DNA of 64,000 nt from contig NC_073695.1 of assembly GCF_029784165.1 (NCBI RefSeq), positions 242,890,089 through 242,954,088 of the forward strand, given 5' to 3'. The number at the start of each line of letters is the position of its first letter. The first letter of the stretch is position 1. The notes below the pieces were generated by a model. The model was not told where the DNA came from. It did no database searches and saw nothing but the letters and a program-made list of their open reading frames with translations. Position numbers and translations under genes: made by a program. The stretch comes from Wyeomyia smithii (Eukaryota > Arthropoda > Insecta > Diptera > Culicidae). Shown here piece after piece: positions 12,701 to 23,224 of this stretch.

Positions 12701-15700
12701 TTCAACTGCGTATATGAAGGATTCTATCTCTGTCTTACAGTGGAATTGTAGAAGTATTTTACCAAAAAAAGATTCGTTTAAAGTTTTGATAAATAAAAAC
12801 AAATGCGATGCATTTTCCCTTTGTGAAACTTGGCTTACTTCAAATATTGATCTCAACCTTCATGATTTTAATATTATTCGCCTTGATCGAGACACCCCAT
12901 ATGGGGAAGTAGTTTTAGGGATTAAAAAGTGCTATTCTTTCTATCGTATTGACCTCCCCTCGATTCCAGGCATCGAAGTTGTCGCATGTCAAATGACAAT
13001 ACAAGGTAAAGAGCTTTGTATTGCCTCAATATATATTCCTCCCAGAGCACAGGTTGGGCAACGGCTGCTCTTTGATTTAATAGAACTTCTTCCCTCGCCA
13101 CGTTTGATTTTGGGAGACTTCAACTCTCATGGTGTGGCTTGGGGTTCCTCTTACAACAATAACCGCTCCTCTTTAATCTATAACCTTTGCGATGACTTCG
13201 ACATGACTATTTTAAACAACGGTGAAATGACACGTATCCCGAAACCTCCAGCGCGCCCAAGCGCTTTGGATCTATCCTTATGTTCGACGTCGCTACGGTT
13301 GGATTGCACATGGAAGGTAATCCTCGATCCTCACGGTAGCGACCATTTGCCTATTCTTATTTCAATTACTAACGGGTTAACTCGCATGCGACCAATTGAC
13401 ATTCCGTATGACCTCACACGGAATGTCGATTGGAAGTTATACGAGGAAATGATTTCAAAAGCGGTCGAGTCGATTCAACATCATCCACCACTTGAAGAAT
13501 ACAACCTCCTCGCGGGCTTGATTCTCGACGCCGCGTTGCAAGCCCAAACGAAGAAATATCCCAGCGTAACGATCAAAGAACGGCCTCCCACTCCGTGGTG
13601 GGACCAAGAGTGCTCCGATGTCTACACGCAAAGATCCGACGCGTTTTTGGCCTACCAGAAGGGAGGTATACCTGGCGACTATTTACGGTATTCGGAGCTT
13701 AATACCAAGCTTAAAAGTTTGGCTAAAGCAAAGAAACGCGGATATTGGCGTCGGTTCGTGAACGAGACGTCGAGGGAGACATCGATGAACACTCTTTGGA
13801 ACACAGCCCGAAGAATGCGGAATCGCGTAACGGTCAACGAAAGCGAGGAGTCTTCAAGTCGGTGGATATTTGATTTTGCCAGGAAAGTATGTCCGGACTC
13901 TGTTCCTGCGCAAAACTTTGTTCGCGATACGTCTCCGGGTCACGACGCGATAGAATCACCTTTTACGATGGCAGAATTTTCAGTTGCCCTCCTGTCCTGT
14001 AACAATAACGCACCTGGGTTAGATAGAATCAAATTCAACTTGTTGAAGAATCTACCCGGCAATGCCAAGAGGCGCTTGTTGAACTTGTTCAATAAGTTCC
14101 TGGAGCAAAACATTGTATCGCAGGATTGGAGGCAAGTGAAGGTGATCGCCATCCAAAAACCAGGGAAACCAGCTTCTGATCACAACTCTTATAGGCCGAT
14201 TGCAATGCTATCCTGTATCCGGAAATTGATGGAAAAAATGATACTCCGTCGTTTAGACCATTGGGTCGAATCAAATGGTCTACTATCAGAAACTCAATTT
14301 GGCTTCCGCCGTGCCAGAGGGACGAATGATTGTCTTGCGTTGCTTTCAACAGATATTCAGCTGGCGTATGCTCGCAAAAAACAAATGGCGTCTGCGTTCT
14401 TGGACATTAAGGGGGCTTTTGATTCCGTTTCCGTTCCGTTCACCGACAAGGATTTTATCCAATTTTAAACAATTTTTTGCACAATTTGTTGTCCGCAAAG
14501 CACATGCATTTTACGCACGGCGATTTGGCAACTTTTAACATTAGCTACATGGGTCTTCCCCAGGGCTCATGTTTCAGCCCCCTTCTTTACAACTTTTATG
14601 TAAATGACATCGACGAATGTCTGGCAAATTCATGCACGATAAGACAACTTGCAGACGATAGTGTAATCTCTGTTACAGGAGCCAAAGCTGCCGATTTGCA
14701 AGGACCATTGCAAGATACCTTGGACAATTTGTCTGCTTGGGCTTTACAGCTAGGTATCGAATTCTCTCCGGAGAAGACTGAGATAGTAGTTTTTTCTAGG
14801 AAGCATGAACCTGCTCAGCTTCAAACACAATTAATGGGTAAAACGATTTCTCAGGTTTTGGTACACAAATATCTTGGTATCTGGTTCGACTCTAAAGGCA
14901 CCTGGGGTTGTCACGTGAGGTATCTGATGAAAAAATGTCAACAAAGAGTGAATTTTCTTCGTACAATAGCCGGACAATGGTGGGGAGCCCATCCAGGAGA
15001 CCTTATAAGGCTTTACCAAACAACGATATTGTCTGTTATTGAATACGGGTGTTACTGCTTCCGCTCCGCAGCAAACACACATTTGATCAAACTGGAGCGA
15101 ATACAATATCGTTGTTTGCGTATCGCCTTAGGTTGCATGCAGTCGACCCATACGATGAGTTTGGAGGTCTTAGCTGGAGTACTACCATTGAAAAACCGCT
15201 TTTGGAGCCTGTCTTCTCGTATTCTTTTTAAATGTGAGGTCTTGAACCGTCCCGTGATTGAAAATTTTGAAAGGTTAATCGAACTTAATTCTCAAACCCG
15301 TTTTATGACATTGTATTTCCATCACATGTCCCAAAATATTAACCCTTCTTCGAATATTCCAAATTGTGTCGACTTATCAAATACTTCTGATTCTACTGTG
15401 TTTTTCGATACATCCATGATAGAAGAAACTCGTGGAATCCCGGATCATTTACGCATGCAGCAGATCCCCAAAATTTTTTCCAATAAATATCGAAACATCA
15501 ACTGCGACAATATGTTCTACACTGACGGATCACTTCTTGATGGGTCCACTGGCTTCGGTATTTTCAATAACAATTTAACCGTCTCCCATAAGCTTGATAA
15601 TCCTGCTTCTGTTTACGTCGCAGAATTGGCTGCAATTCAGGACATCCTAGGGATTATCGAAAAAATGCCCACGGACCATTATTTCATCTTTACGGACAGT

Positions 15701-16363
15701 CTCAGTTCCATTGAGGCTCTCCGATCGATGAAAGAAGTTAAGCACTCTCCTTATTTTCTGGGGAAAATACGGGAACATCTGAGTGCTTTATCAGAAAAAT
15801 CGTTTCAGATTGCCTTAGCGTGGGTCCATTCTCACTGCTCGATACCGGGCAATGAGAAAGCGGACTCTTTGGCTAAGGTGGGCGCAACAAACGGTGAAAT
15901 TTATGAAAGACCAATTGCTATTAATGAATTTTTCGCACTTGTACGTCAGAATACGATCATCAGTTGGCAAAATGCTTGGACCAGAGGGGAACTGGGAAGT
16001 TGGTTACATTCCATAATCCCCAAAGTATCGACGAACCCGTAGTTCAAGGGGTTGGATGTAGGTCGGGATTTCATTTGCGTGATGTCCCGGCTTATGTCCA
16101 ATCACTTTAGATTTAACGCGCATCTCCGTCGTGTTGGGCTCGGGGAAAGTGGTATCTGTGCCTGTGGTGAGGGTTATCATGACATAGAGCATGTGGTTTG
16201 GTCATGCCCTGTACACCGTGACGCCAGGTCTAAATTAATAGCTTCCCTGCAAGCCGAAAGTAGGCAGCCGGCTGTTCCTGTTCGTGATGTCTTGGCGAGC
16301 CGTGACCTATCCTACATGTCCCTTATATACGTTTTCCTGAAATCCATCCACGCCCCAGTTTAA
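12693..16363 (+). pseudogene. I-clade ORF2 (endonuclease, reverse transcriptase, RNase H), frameshifted
   Basis: ORF2 starts at ATG 12693, overlapping the ORF1 stop by 8 nt, a usual arrangement for coupled translation in these elements. The endonuclease shows LQWNCRSI, CETWL, GDFNSH and GSDHLPI. The RT shows SYRPIAML, QFGFRR, FLDIKGAFDS near 14400 and LADDSVIS near 14650, a LADD version of the catalytic box. RNase H follows with YTDGSLLDGS, VAELAAI and FTDSLSS (about 15515-15700). The C-terminus holds CACGEGYHDIEHVVWSC. Breaks: a short deletion with frameshift at about 14430-14455, between RT motif A and the next helix, and TAG at 16040-16042 in a frame that otherwise continues to 16363. It is non-functional but recently intact. 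Confidence 0.9.
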
Positions 16364-16760
16364 TCCTATTCCCTTCCGCCTACATCCAACCAAACGACAA
16401 GAACACGTCAAGACCCCGGATCCGGAAACAGCAACTAGACCCGCACGATACTCTCAGGTCCCGAGGGAGACAACCCAATATGCCAGTCCGTAATATCTTG
16501 GCCCAGCAGCGGAACATATTCAATATGCTGCTTAGCTATGGCGATGGAAAACCATCAAACAACAAATCAGTGCTTTTAATGCAAAACATTCTAGCTTTAA
16601 GTTAGATTTAGTTTCAGCTCGTAGTCGGCAGCGAGGATAAAAAATTTGCTTTTAGTTATTAAGATACTTTAGAATGTAAGCTACCAGATATAATTGGCGC
16701 CGTTAAACATCAAATTGTATTTGTGCCGTGTCAAATAAATTATGAATGAAGAAAAAAAAA
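16364..16760 (+). other. 3' UTR and tail of the I-clade element
   Basis: Non-coding sequence from the ORF2 stop to the A-rich end (GAAAAAAAAA at 16751-16760), which abuts the right target-site copy. The end has an AATAAATTATGAATGAA region rather than clean TAA repeats. Confidence 0.8.
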
Positions 16761-16775
16761 ATCTCTCCAGCAGCA

Positions 16776-17579
16776 TGTTGATATTTGGTTTTCACGCAGG
16801 AACTCACTCACAGCTGGTAGGTTTATTCTCAAAAAGGGCTGACAGTGCTTAGGTTCATTATCAGTTGGATGGTTGATCTCAACAAATATCGCATTGTGAT
16901 CGAAAAGACTATATTGCAGGTATTGCAGTGAGATCCCGATATTGGTATTGTTTGTAATAATGTGGTCTAAGCATGCATCGTATCTTGTCGGTGTTGAGTC
17001 ACAAAAGTGAAAACTATTCGAAAACACTGTGTTTTTATATTTCTCCACAACGGGCGTTGCAGGATTCAAGTCAAAGTTAAGTCCCCTAGCACGAAAGTAT
17101 TGGCACGTTGGCCAGAAAGAAAGTCATCTAGAAGATCGAAGAAATCATCTACCTTTGAGGCTAGTGTCTGAGGTGGTCTGTATATACTCACAAGAGTGAT
17201 TTTTTTCCGAGTGCCGATTTCGACAGCAACAATGCTGTTATACTCATCACAGTAGTTACGGACAAGTTTGCATTGGATATTTTTGTGGATAAATAGAGCT
17301 GAACCACCTCCTCTTCTTGTCGATCGTGATGCAAAGAAGCATGGATATTTCCGTATCTGCATGCGACCATGTTTCCGTAATCGAGATGATTTCAACCAGA
17401 CTGGGCAGCTCATCCAGCAAGTAATCCAATTCGGTGAGTTTTTCTTTTAGGCTTCTCGCGTTTAAATAGGAAATTTTCAAACTGTTTTGGTTGGCAAAAT
17501 ATACTTCGTTTACTGAGCTTATTGTTCTTGTGCTTGGTTGGAACTGTAGGTGAAGGTTAAGATCATTTAGCGTATTCAT
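16776..17579 (-). pseudogene. CR1-clade ORF2, endonuclease half
   Basis: ORF2 starts at ATG 17579, overlapping the ORF1 end by about 17 nt. The APE-type endonuclease would nick target DNA. Readable blocks are LKISYLNARSLKEKL, SITETW, RRGGGSALF, VSIYRPP, VLGD followed by a one-base shift where the GDFN motif should complete, and DHNAIF. Frame changes occur near 17350-17410 and 17070-17090. The open frame ends in NQISTCCWRD across the insertion point and continues at 10878 with VESNYIS, so one target copy joins the halves in frame. Confidence 0.85.
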
Positions 17580-18548
17580 TCAGTGTTTGAGTGGAAAGTA
17601 TTTCTTTCACTTTTGATTTTTCCGTTTTCCTGCCCAACCACCTTCCGTCCCTGAACCAAGCAAATTTTATTTTTCCGTTTCGTTTCAGATCCCTTGCTTG
17701 TTTAAACAAATATCTGTTACGTTTCGTCAGCACTTCGTTTATGAAGAAGTTGATGTTTTTTGCATTGTGAGTAGCCATATTAAAAGTTGCAGTTGTTAGC
17801 TTCTTCATCTCTTTCTTTTTCGCCATAATTTCATCTCGCTTCTTTTTGTTGCACAATTTAACACAAATTGATGGAGGAAATTGGGACTTCGTGGACATAT
17901 TATTGGGTGCCCTGAAGATTTCCTTCACATCATCACTTTCAAGATTCACTCCGATCGCCTGACAAACATCAGCGGCGATTTTCCCCAGGTCTTCATTTTC
18001 TGTTACTGGGAAATTTGAGATCTCGAAAGATTTCTTCCATTGTTCCTGTTTCTGTCTACCGATCACGATTTCACTTCTAGCTGCTTTCGCAGTTCATAAT
18101 TATCATCACGCAATTGCTGCTGCTCGTCCATTAGGGTTTCCGTCGTTGTTCGCAGTTCTTCGAGAGTATTTTGGATACCTCTTACTTCGGAAATGACTTC
18201 CTTCTGCCAACTGATTAATTGGTCAAGCTTGGTTTCGATCCGTGTTATTATGACCTCTAATCCTGCCGAACTAGCAGCGGTGTTAGTTACTGGTTGCGGA
18301 GTGGACAGTGTTTGATCAGCCATGTTCAGTGTGCTTCTTCTGTTCTTATTTCGACTTTCCTTACAAGGAACACAGAGCCAAAATTTATCGGGAACGGTTT
18401 GGATTTCCTGATATTCCGCATATGACACTGTAGCACATGCCTTATGAAACCACTGCCGACACTTTCCATCGCACTGTAACGGTTTCCCACTTCGAGAATT
18501 AATGTTCTTTTTGCACTTCGCGCACGACTGTACTATATAAGTCGCCAT
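17563..18548 (-). pseudogene. CR1-clade ORF1 with N-terminal PHD finger
   Basis: The start is ATG at 18548. An upstream TTG in frame is not a likely start. Residues of about 9-62 form a PHD-like C4HC3 zinc finger: CAKCKKN, LQCDGKCRQWFHKAC and FWLCVPC. A coiled-coil-like segment follows (IITRIETKLDQLISWQKEVI, then LRDDNYELRKQL). A one-base frameshift at 18063-18066 gives a stop, and the second half resumes at once with the conserved C-terminal block (KRNRYLFKQARDLKRNGK, IKFAWFRDGR) ending at 17563. PHD fingers are known in ORF1 of CR1-clade elements; the ORF1 protein is thought to bind nucleic acid. A single indel separates it from an intact frame. Confidence 0.85.
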
Positions 18549-18584
18549 CTTTATCTCCAACAACGGCTTTTACCCGTTAACATT

Positions 18585-18745
18585 CAAGTTCATTAAGCAG
18601 ACAATGTGTGCAGTAGGGAAAGCGAAAAATAAGCGAACTGGAAATATGATACAGATTTGGAAAAATATACCACATCCTGACGGGACTTGAATCCGCAATC
18701 TCCCTGTCTCCGGCATGGTGTTCTGACCAATTAAACTCAGACGAC
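18585..18745 (-). repeat. tRNA-derived SINE copy, minus orientation
   Basis: Read on the minus strand, this has a tRNA-like head with box A (AGTTTAATTGGTCAGAAC) and box B (GATTCAAGTCCCG), then a body matching the plus-strand copy at 18950-19108 almost base for base (AGTTCGCTTATTTTTCGC). It abuts the 5' end of the CR1 element. Confidence 0.8.
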
Positions 18746-18949
18746 TTTGCAAGACTCTGACTGACTTTGGTCTCGATCACACAGATCTGTAAGAGTTATC
18801 AACATCAGCTGGCTCTTCTGTGTGTGATGAGACATTGCTTTCAGTTGTATAAATAACGCTTGCACAGCAGCAGTAGTAGTTAGGGATGAGTAATAGAATA
18901 AGTCGGCAATGGAATGTGATACGCACATAGATTGTGGAACAGTACCACC

Positions 18950-19108
18950 GTCCCCCGTAGTTTAATTGGTCAAAACACCATGCCGGAAACAGGGAGATTG
19001 CGGGTTCAAGTCCCGTCGGGATGCGGTATATTTTTCTAAATCTGTATCATATTTCCAGTTCGCTTATTTTTCGCTTTCCCTACTGCACACATTGTCTGCT
19101 TGATGAAC
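18950..19108 (+). repeat. tRNA-derived SINE copy, plus orientation
   Basis: The head reads TAGTTTAATTGGTCAAAAC (box A) and GGGTTCAAGTCCCG (box B), followed by a body ending near ATTGTCTGCTTGATGAACT. It is about 155 bp and forms a long inverted repeat with 18585-18745, about 200 bp apart. It is a SINE rather than a functional tRNA, because the cloverleaf is not preserved and the body is attached. Confidence 0.8.
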
Positions 19109-19827
19109 TAAAATGCTCCTAACTTGCTATTTTTATGCCACTATTTTTTCTCTCTTCATGTTGCTTACCTTTTTACGCCGGTGACCACTAGAATATTTTT
19201 CGAAAACACCGTTCCGTACGGATGATGATGATGATGATGATGATCCCACCTCATACCCCTACATCGGTTTGAGCTGGTCGATTTTTCTGAGTAGGATATT
19301 ATATAGAGTCATACAATGTAACCAGTGGACAAACAAATAACGGACAGGTTATCAATACAGACAGAGTAACCCTTTGAAGGATACCAAAAATTTGAAAATA
19401 ATCTAAAAAAATCAATAGGGTTGTACGCAAATCCACGACCGCAGAGTTGACGTAGAACTTCATAGGGTTGTTTGTTACATTAGTTTTATTGAATATGTTT
19501 GAAATTTTGTGCAAAAGAGGAGTGCTATCGAATTTTAGTTTGCACATGCAACGCTGAACAGGAATGAAACAACGCAAACAAGTTTCTACATTCGAAGTAC
19601 ATGCAGATTAAAATAACGTTTTGCTATTAATTCCAACGCAAGACGAGAAAATAATGAATCTTCAATAATTTGTTTGTTTTCCTTGTTCACATCGGATTTA
19701 ATGTTGATCGCATCTGTGTGCTACCCATGTACTTTGAAAGCCAGCATTTCAAAATGTTTGTGTGTTGTCAAATACGGCAACTTTTCATTAGAGGAAGTGC
19801 CGAAGTGTTTTAGTCGTTGTCTAGAAC
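19109..19827. other. No gene seen; (GAT)8 microsatellite
   Basis: The stretch is AT-rich with a perfect (GAT)8 at 19221-19244. The minus-strand open frame at 19299-19577 has no recognisable domain. Confidence 0.45.
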
Positions 19828-19886
19828 TAATATGAGCAGTTTCGGCTGAAATAGGCTCTTATATAGGCCAAATTGTACATTCCGAA
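19828..19886 (+). repeat. TATA-like repeat unit, left part, interrupted by the RTE element
   Basis: It contains ATGAGCAGTTTCGGCTGA followed by CTCTTATATAGGCCAAAT. The same string occurs at about 23685-23735. The continuation after the interruption lies at 23225, so this is the left half of a duplicated unit into which the RTE element inserted. A promoter role is only suggested by TTATATAG. Confidence 0.6.
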
Positions 19887-22800
19887 TGGTTGGCAATTGG
19901 CTGGACACGTGTAACTTGAGACCCTAATGTGGCCATTCACCTCTGTCCATCAACTCCTATCCCAACCTCCACGTGGTGCCGACCGGAATACAAGTAACCT
20001 CAGCGGAGATCGGGTAACCAACCCCGGTGGAAACTATGGTCGTATGTTGACTGGGAAGGGGGTCGTACGCGGCTGTAACCCCATAGGGGCGGCGTACAAC
20101 AGCGTCTGACCCGGAGCGGGCGGCTGAAGTATGGAATGCTGTATCCCACCAGCTACACCTAAGATGGCAGCCCCATCAGCAGGATGTAGGTATTGCGACC
20201 CTGGTAAGGTAGCATACCGAAACCTTTCATCAACCACGAACAACGATTTTAGTAATACGGAACGGATCAATCGGCAAAGACCTAGGCTACGAACACGGAA
20301 AAAGATTAAAAGATTAAGATTAAGATTAAATCGTTGAGATTGAAAATTGGGTACTTGGAACGTTAGATCTCTCAATGAACCGGCGCGGGCTGGCTTGCTT
20401 GCTCGAGAACTACAGCGGCAGGGAGTCGAAATCGCAGCGATTCAGGAGGTTCGGTGGCCAAATTCCGGAGAAAGGGAATTCCGTGCAGTAGACCCTATTG
20501 CACGCACTTCTTTCAAGTACCACATCTACTACAGTGGCGGCAAAGCAGCGGAACAGGGCGTCGGTTTTGCAATGCTGGGAAATCAGAAAACAAGAGTCAT
20601 CCGGTGGATGACAATATATGCGTGCTGAGGATTACGCACCGACAAACGACAAATCCGATGAAGTCAAAGATGATGAGTTCTATGACAAGCTTGACCGAAT
20701 CTATGACGAGTACCCAAAACACGACGTAAAAGTCGTCATCGGAGACGCAAACGCACAGGTTGGGAGGGAGGAATTCTTCCGTCCGGTCATTGGAAGGTAT
20801 AGCCTCCACTCGTCAACCAATGAAAACGGCCTGAGGCTGATAAACTTTGCCGCGGCCAGAGGAATGGCCATATGTAGCTCCTATTTTCCACGTTTGAATA
20901 TACGGAAACACACCTGGAGGCATCCAAATGGAGAAGCCTGCTCCCAGATCGATCACGTACTGATTGACGGTCGGCACTTTTCGGATGTTACTGATGTTAG
21001 GTCTTTTCGGGGACCAAACATTGACTCTGACCATTATCTCGTCGTTTGTAAGATCCGCGCACGGTTCTCGAACGTGCTGAAATCTCGCACAGAGAGTCGA
21101 CGCGTTCAGCGGTTGAAAGCTGATGGCGTGGCAGCAGAATACGCCAGAGAGCTGGATCAACGGATCGCAGAACAGCAGGAGGAAGGAGTGGAAGGCATAA
21201 ATGGGCTGTGAAGCAGTATTCACGGCGCCATCGAAACGACTGCGAGAGAGGTGGTAGGTACGACGCGTGGAAGGCAGCCTAACGGCTGGTTCGATACCGA
21301 GTGCCAGAGAGCGACAGATGAGAAGAACCGTGCCAGGAGCCGCATGCTCACTGCGGCTACGCGTCAGAATAGAGAGAGGTACAGGGTAGCAAGAGCTGCC
21401 GAAAATAGAACCCACCGTCGGAAGAAGCGCGAGTACGAGGAGCAGGTGCTCGCCAGCGCAGAGGACAGCTATGCTCAAAACGACGTGCGGAGATTCTATA
21501 GAACTTTCAACAGAATCAGAAGCAGGAATTTCCCTGTGCCGGTCATGTGTAATGACAAGGACGGCAACCTGCTTACTGATAAACCGACGGTTGCAGCCAG
21601 GTGGAAGGAGCATTCTCAGGCGCTATTGAACGGTGAGGAGCCGGATGAGCAGAGCAGGAACAGGATGACGATTATGAGTGACGAACAAGCTGTGGAGCCA
21701 CCGACACAGGAGGAGGTGAAAAAGGCGATTAGTGAGCTGAAAAACGGCAAGGCCGCTGGGAAGGACGGTATCCCGGCCGAACTTCTAAAAGCGGAAAGCG
21801 AGCGGCTGTACTATGCGATCCACCAGATAATACTAAGAATCTGGGCGGACGAACAAATGCCGAACGACTGGTTGGAAGGCCTCATATGCCCCATCTATAA
21901 GAAGGGCCATCGATTGGATTGTGGCAACTATCGAGGGATAACGTTGCTCAACTCCGCATATAAAGTGCTCTCCCGTATCCTGTTCTTCAGATTGAGACCG
22001 CTAACGGAATCCTTTGTTGGCGAATACCGGGCTGGTTTTCGACAAGGGCGTTCCATGACGGATCAAATTTTCACCCTGCGACAGATCCTCGATAAGTTCC
22101 GGGAGTACAACTTATCGACTCACCATCTGTTTGTGGACTTCAGGGCGGCATACGACTCAGTGGAAAGAAATGAGCTGTGGCAGATCATGCTGGAACACGG
22201 TTTCCCTGCGAAACTAATAAAGCTGAGTCGTATGACACTGGAGGGATCAAAATCGTGCGTGCGGATAGCTGGCGAGACATCAGCCGCGTTCGTAACGTTG
22301 GATGGACTGAAGCAGGGGGATGCGCTCTCCAACCTACTGTTTAACATCGCTCTTAAGGGTGCAGTACGAAGAGCAAACGTCGAAAGAAACGGTACGATCA
22401 TCACAAAATCTCACATGCTTCTTGGCTTTGCGGACGACGTCGATATCATCGGTATCAACCGTAAGGCCGTGGAGGAGGCCTTCGTACCTTTTAAGAGAAA
22501 AGCATCGAGATTGGGACTAGTCAATAACTCTGCCAGAACGAAGTACATGGTAGCTGGCAGAGAGCGTGGGAGTCCCCGTGGTATTGGTGCTGAGGTGAAG
22601 ATAGATGGGGAACGATTTGAAGTGGTTGACGAATTCGTTTATCTTGGAACGTTTGTGACATGTGACAACGATATGAGCCGTGAAGTGGAACGACGAGTTG
22701 CAACTGCGAACAGGGCCTTCTACGGACTACGTAACCAGCTGAGGTCCCGTAGTTTGCAAACTCGCACAAAACTAGCGCTGTATAGGACGCTGATACTCCC

Positions 22801-23224
22801 GGTGGCCCATTACGGACATGAAGCATGGACGCTGAAGGAAGCTGATCGACGAGTGCTCGGAGTTTTTGAGCGTAAAGTTCTGCGATCGATACTTGGCGGT
22901 AAACTGGAAGATGGAGTGTGGCGCAGACGCATGAATCACGAGTTGTACCAGGTATACAAACATGCTGATATAGTGAAGGTAATACAGCGGGGCAGGCTTC
23001 AGTGGGCTGGACATGTAGCCAGGATGCCTGACGAGAGAGCCGCCAAAACTATCTTCAGTAGAGAACCAGGAAGAGGCCGTCGACTCCGTGGTAGGCCTCG
23101 CACGCGGTGGATGTGCGCGGTGGAAGAAGATGCACGATCTGCTGGTGTACGGGGAGACTGGAGAACGGCTGCTCAAGACAGAAGAAGATGGACATCTCTA
23201 ATTCGTTCGGCCCTGGACCGGTGA
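19887..23224 (+). mobile_element. RTE-clade non-LTR retrotransposon
   Basis: The 3338 bp element is flanked by ACATTCCGAA at 19877-19886 and 23225-23234. A related uninterrupted copy of the target at 23685-23790 shows the empty site. A 5' leader of about 450 bp precedes a single EN-RT ORF. The endonuclease and RT motifs and the terminal GRPRTRWM block fit RTE-type elements, such as those known from mosquitoes. The right duplication begins directly after the ORF stop, so there is no 3' UTR or tail, unlike the other copy in this window. Confidence 0.85.
20342..23224 (+). pseudogene. RTE ORF (APE endonuclease and reverse transcriptase), three breaks
   Basis: The endonuclease begins at GTWNVRSLN (20350), preceded by one apparent extra G at 20349-20351, so the original start lies upstream in another frame. 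It continues with IQEVRW and YYSGGK. A small deletion near 20600-20630 shifts the frame, then YAPTNDK, GDANAQVG, NENGLRL and SDHYLVV (to about 21050) follow. A TGA at 21209-21211 stands where related copies would be expected to have Trp, in a frame otherwise open to 23224. The RT shows KNGKAAGKDGIPAELLK, NYRGITLL, FRQGRS, FVDFRAAYDS, DGLKQGDALS and GFADDVDI (FADD catalytic box), then the conserved tail RLQWAGHVARMP and GRGRRLRGRPRTRW. The protein would nick and reverse-transcribe at the target, but the breaks inactivate it. Confidence 0.88.

Larger units (their letters stand above)
10879..16760 (+). mobile_element. Nearly complete I-clade non-LTR retrotransposon (5.9 kb)
   Basis: The 5882 bp element has a 5' UTR (10879-11329), a gag-like ORF1 (11330-12700), an EN-RT-RNase H ORF2 (12693-16363), a 3' UTR and an A-rich end. 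It is flanked by a 15 bp target-site duplication inside the CR1 ORF2. RNase H after the RT, CCHC knuckles in ORF1 and a C-terminal Cys/His motif fit the I group, and mosquito I elements share this layout. Breaks are few: one stop in ORF1, and one small deletion with frameshift plus one stop in ORF2. It therefore looks much younger than its host element. Confidence 0.9.
5350..18590 (-). mobile_element. CR1-clade non-LTR retrotransposon, split by two later insertions
   Basis: The element is read right to left in three parts: 18590-16761 (ORF1 and ORF2 endonuclease), 10878-8799 (RT) and 5522-5350 (3' UTR and an AAATAAAT-type tail, seen on the plus strand as TTTATTTATTTA). An I-clade element (10879-16760) splits the ORF2 and a non-coding repeat (5523-8798) splits the 3' UTR. 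Both insertions are flanked by exact direct repeats, and the ORF2 frame is continuous across the first. Without the insertions the element is about 4.1 kb. A PHD-finger ORF1 followed by an EN-RT ORF2 without RNase H fits the CR1 clade. Several frameshifts and a stop make it inactive. Its 5' UTR is short, so the 5' end is probably truncated at about 18585, where a SINE abuts it. Confidence 0.85.

Noticed and set aside
18950..19040. A tRNA gene, from good box A and box B matches
   Set aside because: The acceptor stem does not pair cleanly, a SINE body follows, and a near-identical copy lies in inverted orientation 200 bp away. It is a SINE head.
19221..19244. A functional regulatory repeat
   Set aside because: A plain (GAT)8 microsatellite with no supporting context.
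20813..21613. A 266-residue minus-strand protein
   Set aside because: It is the antisense shadow of the RTE endonuclease and RT frame.
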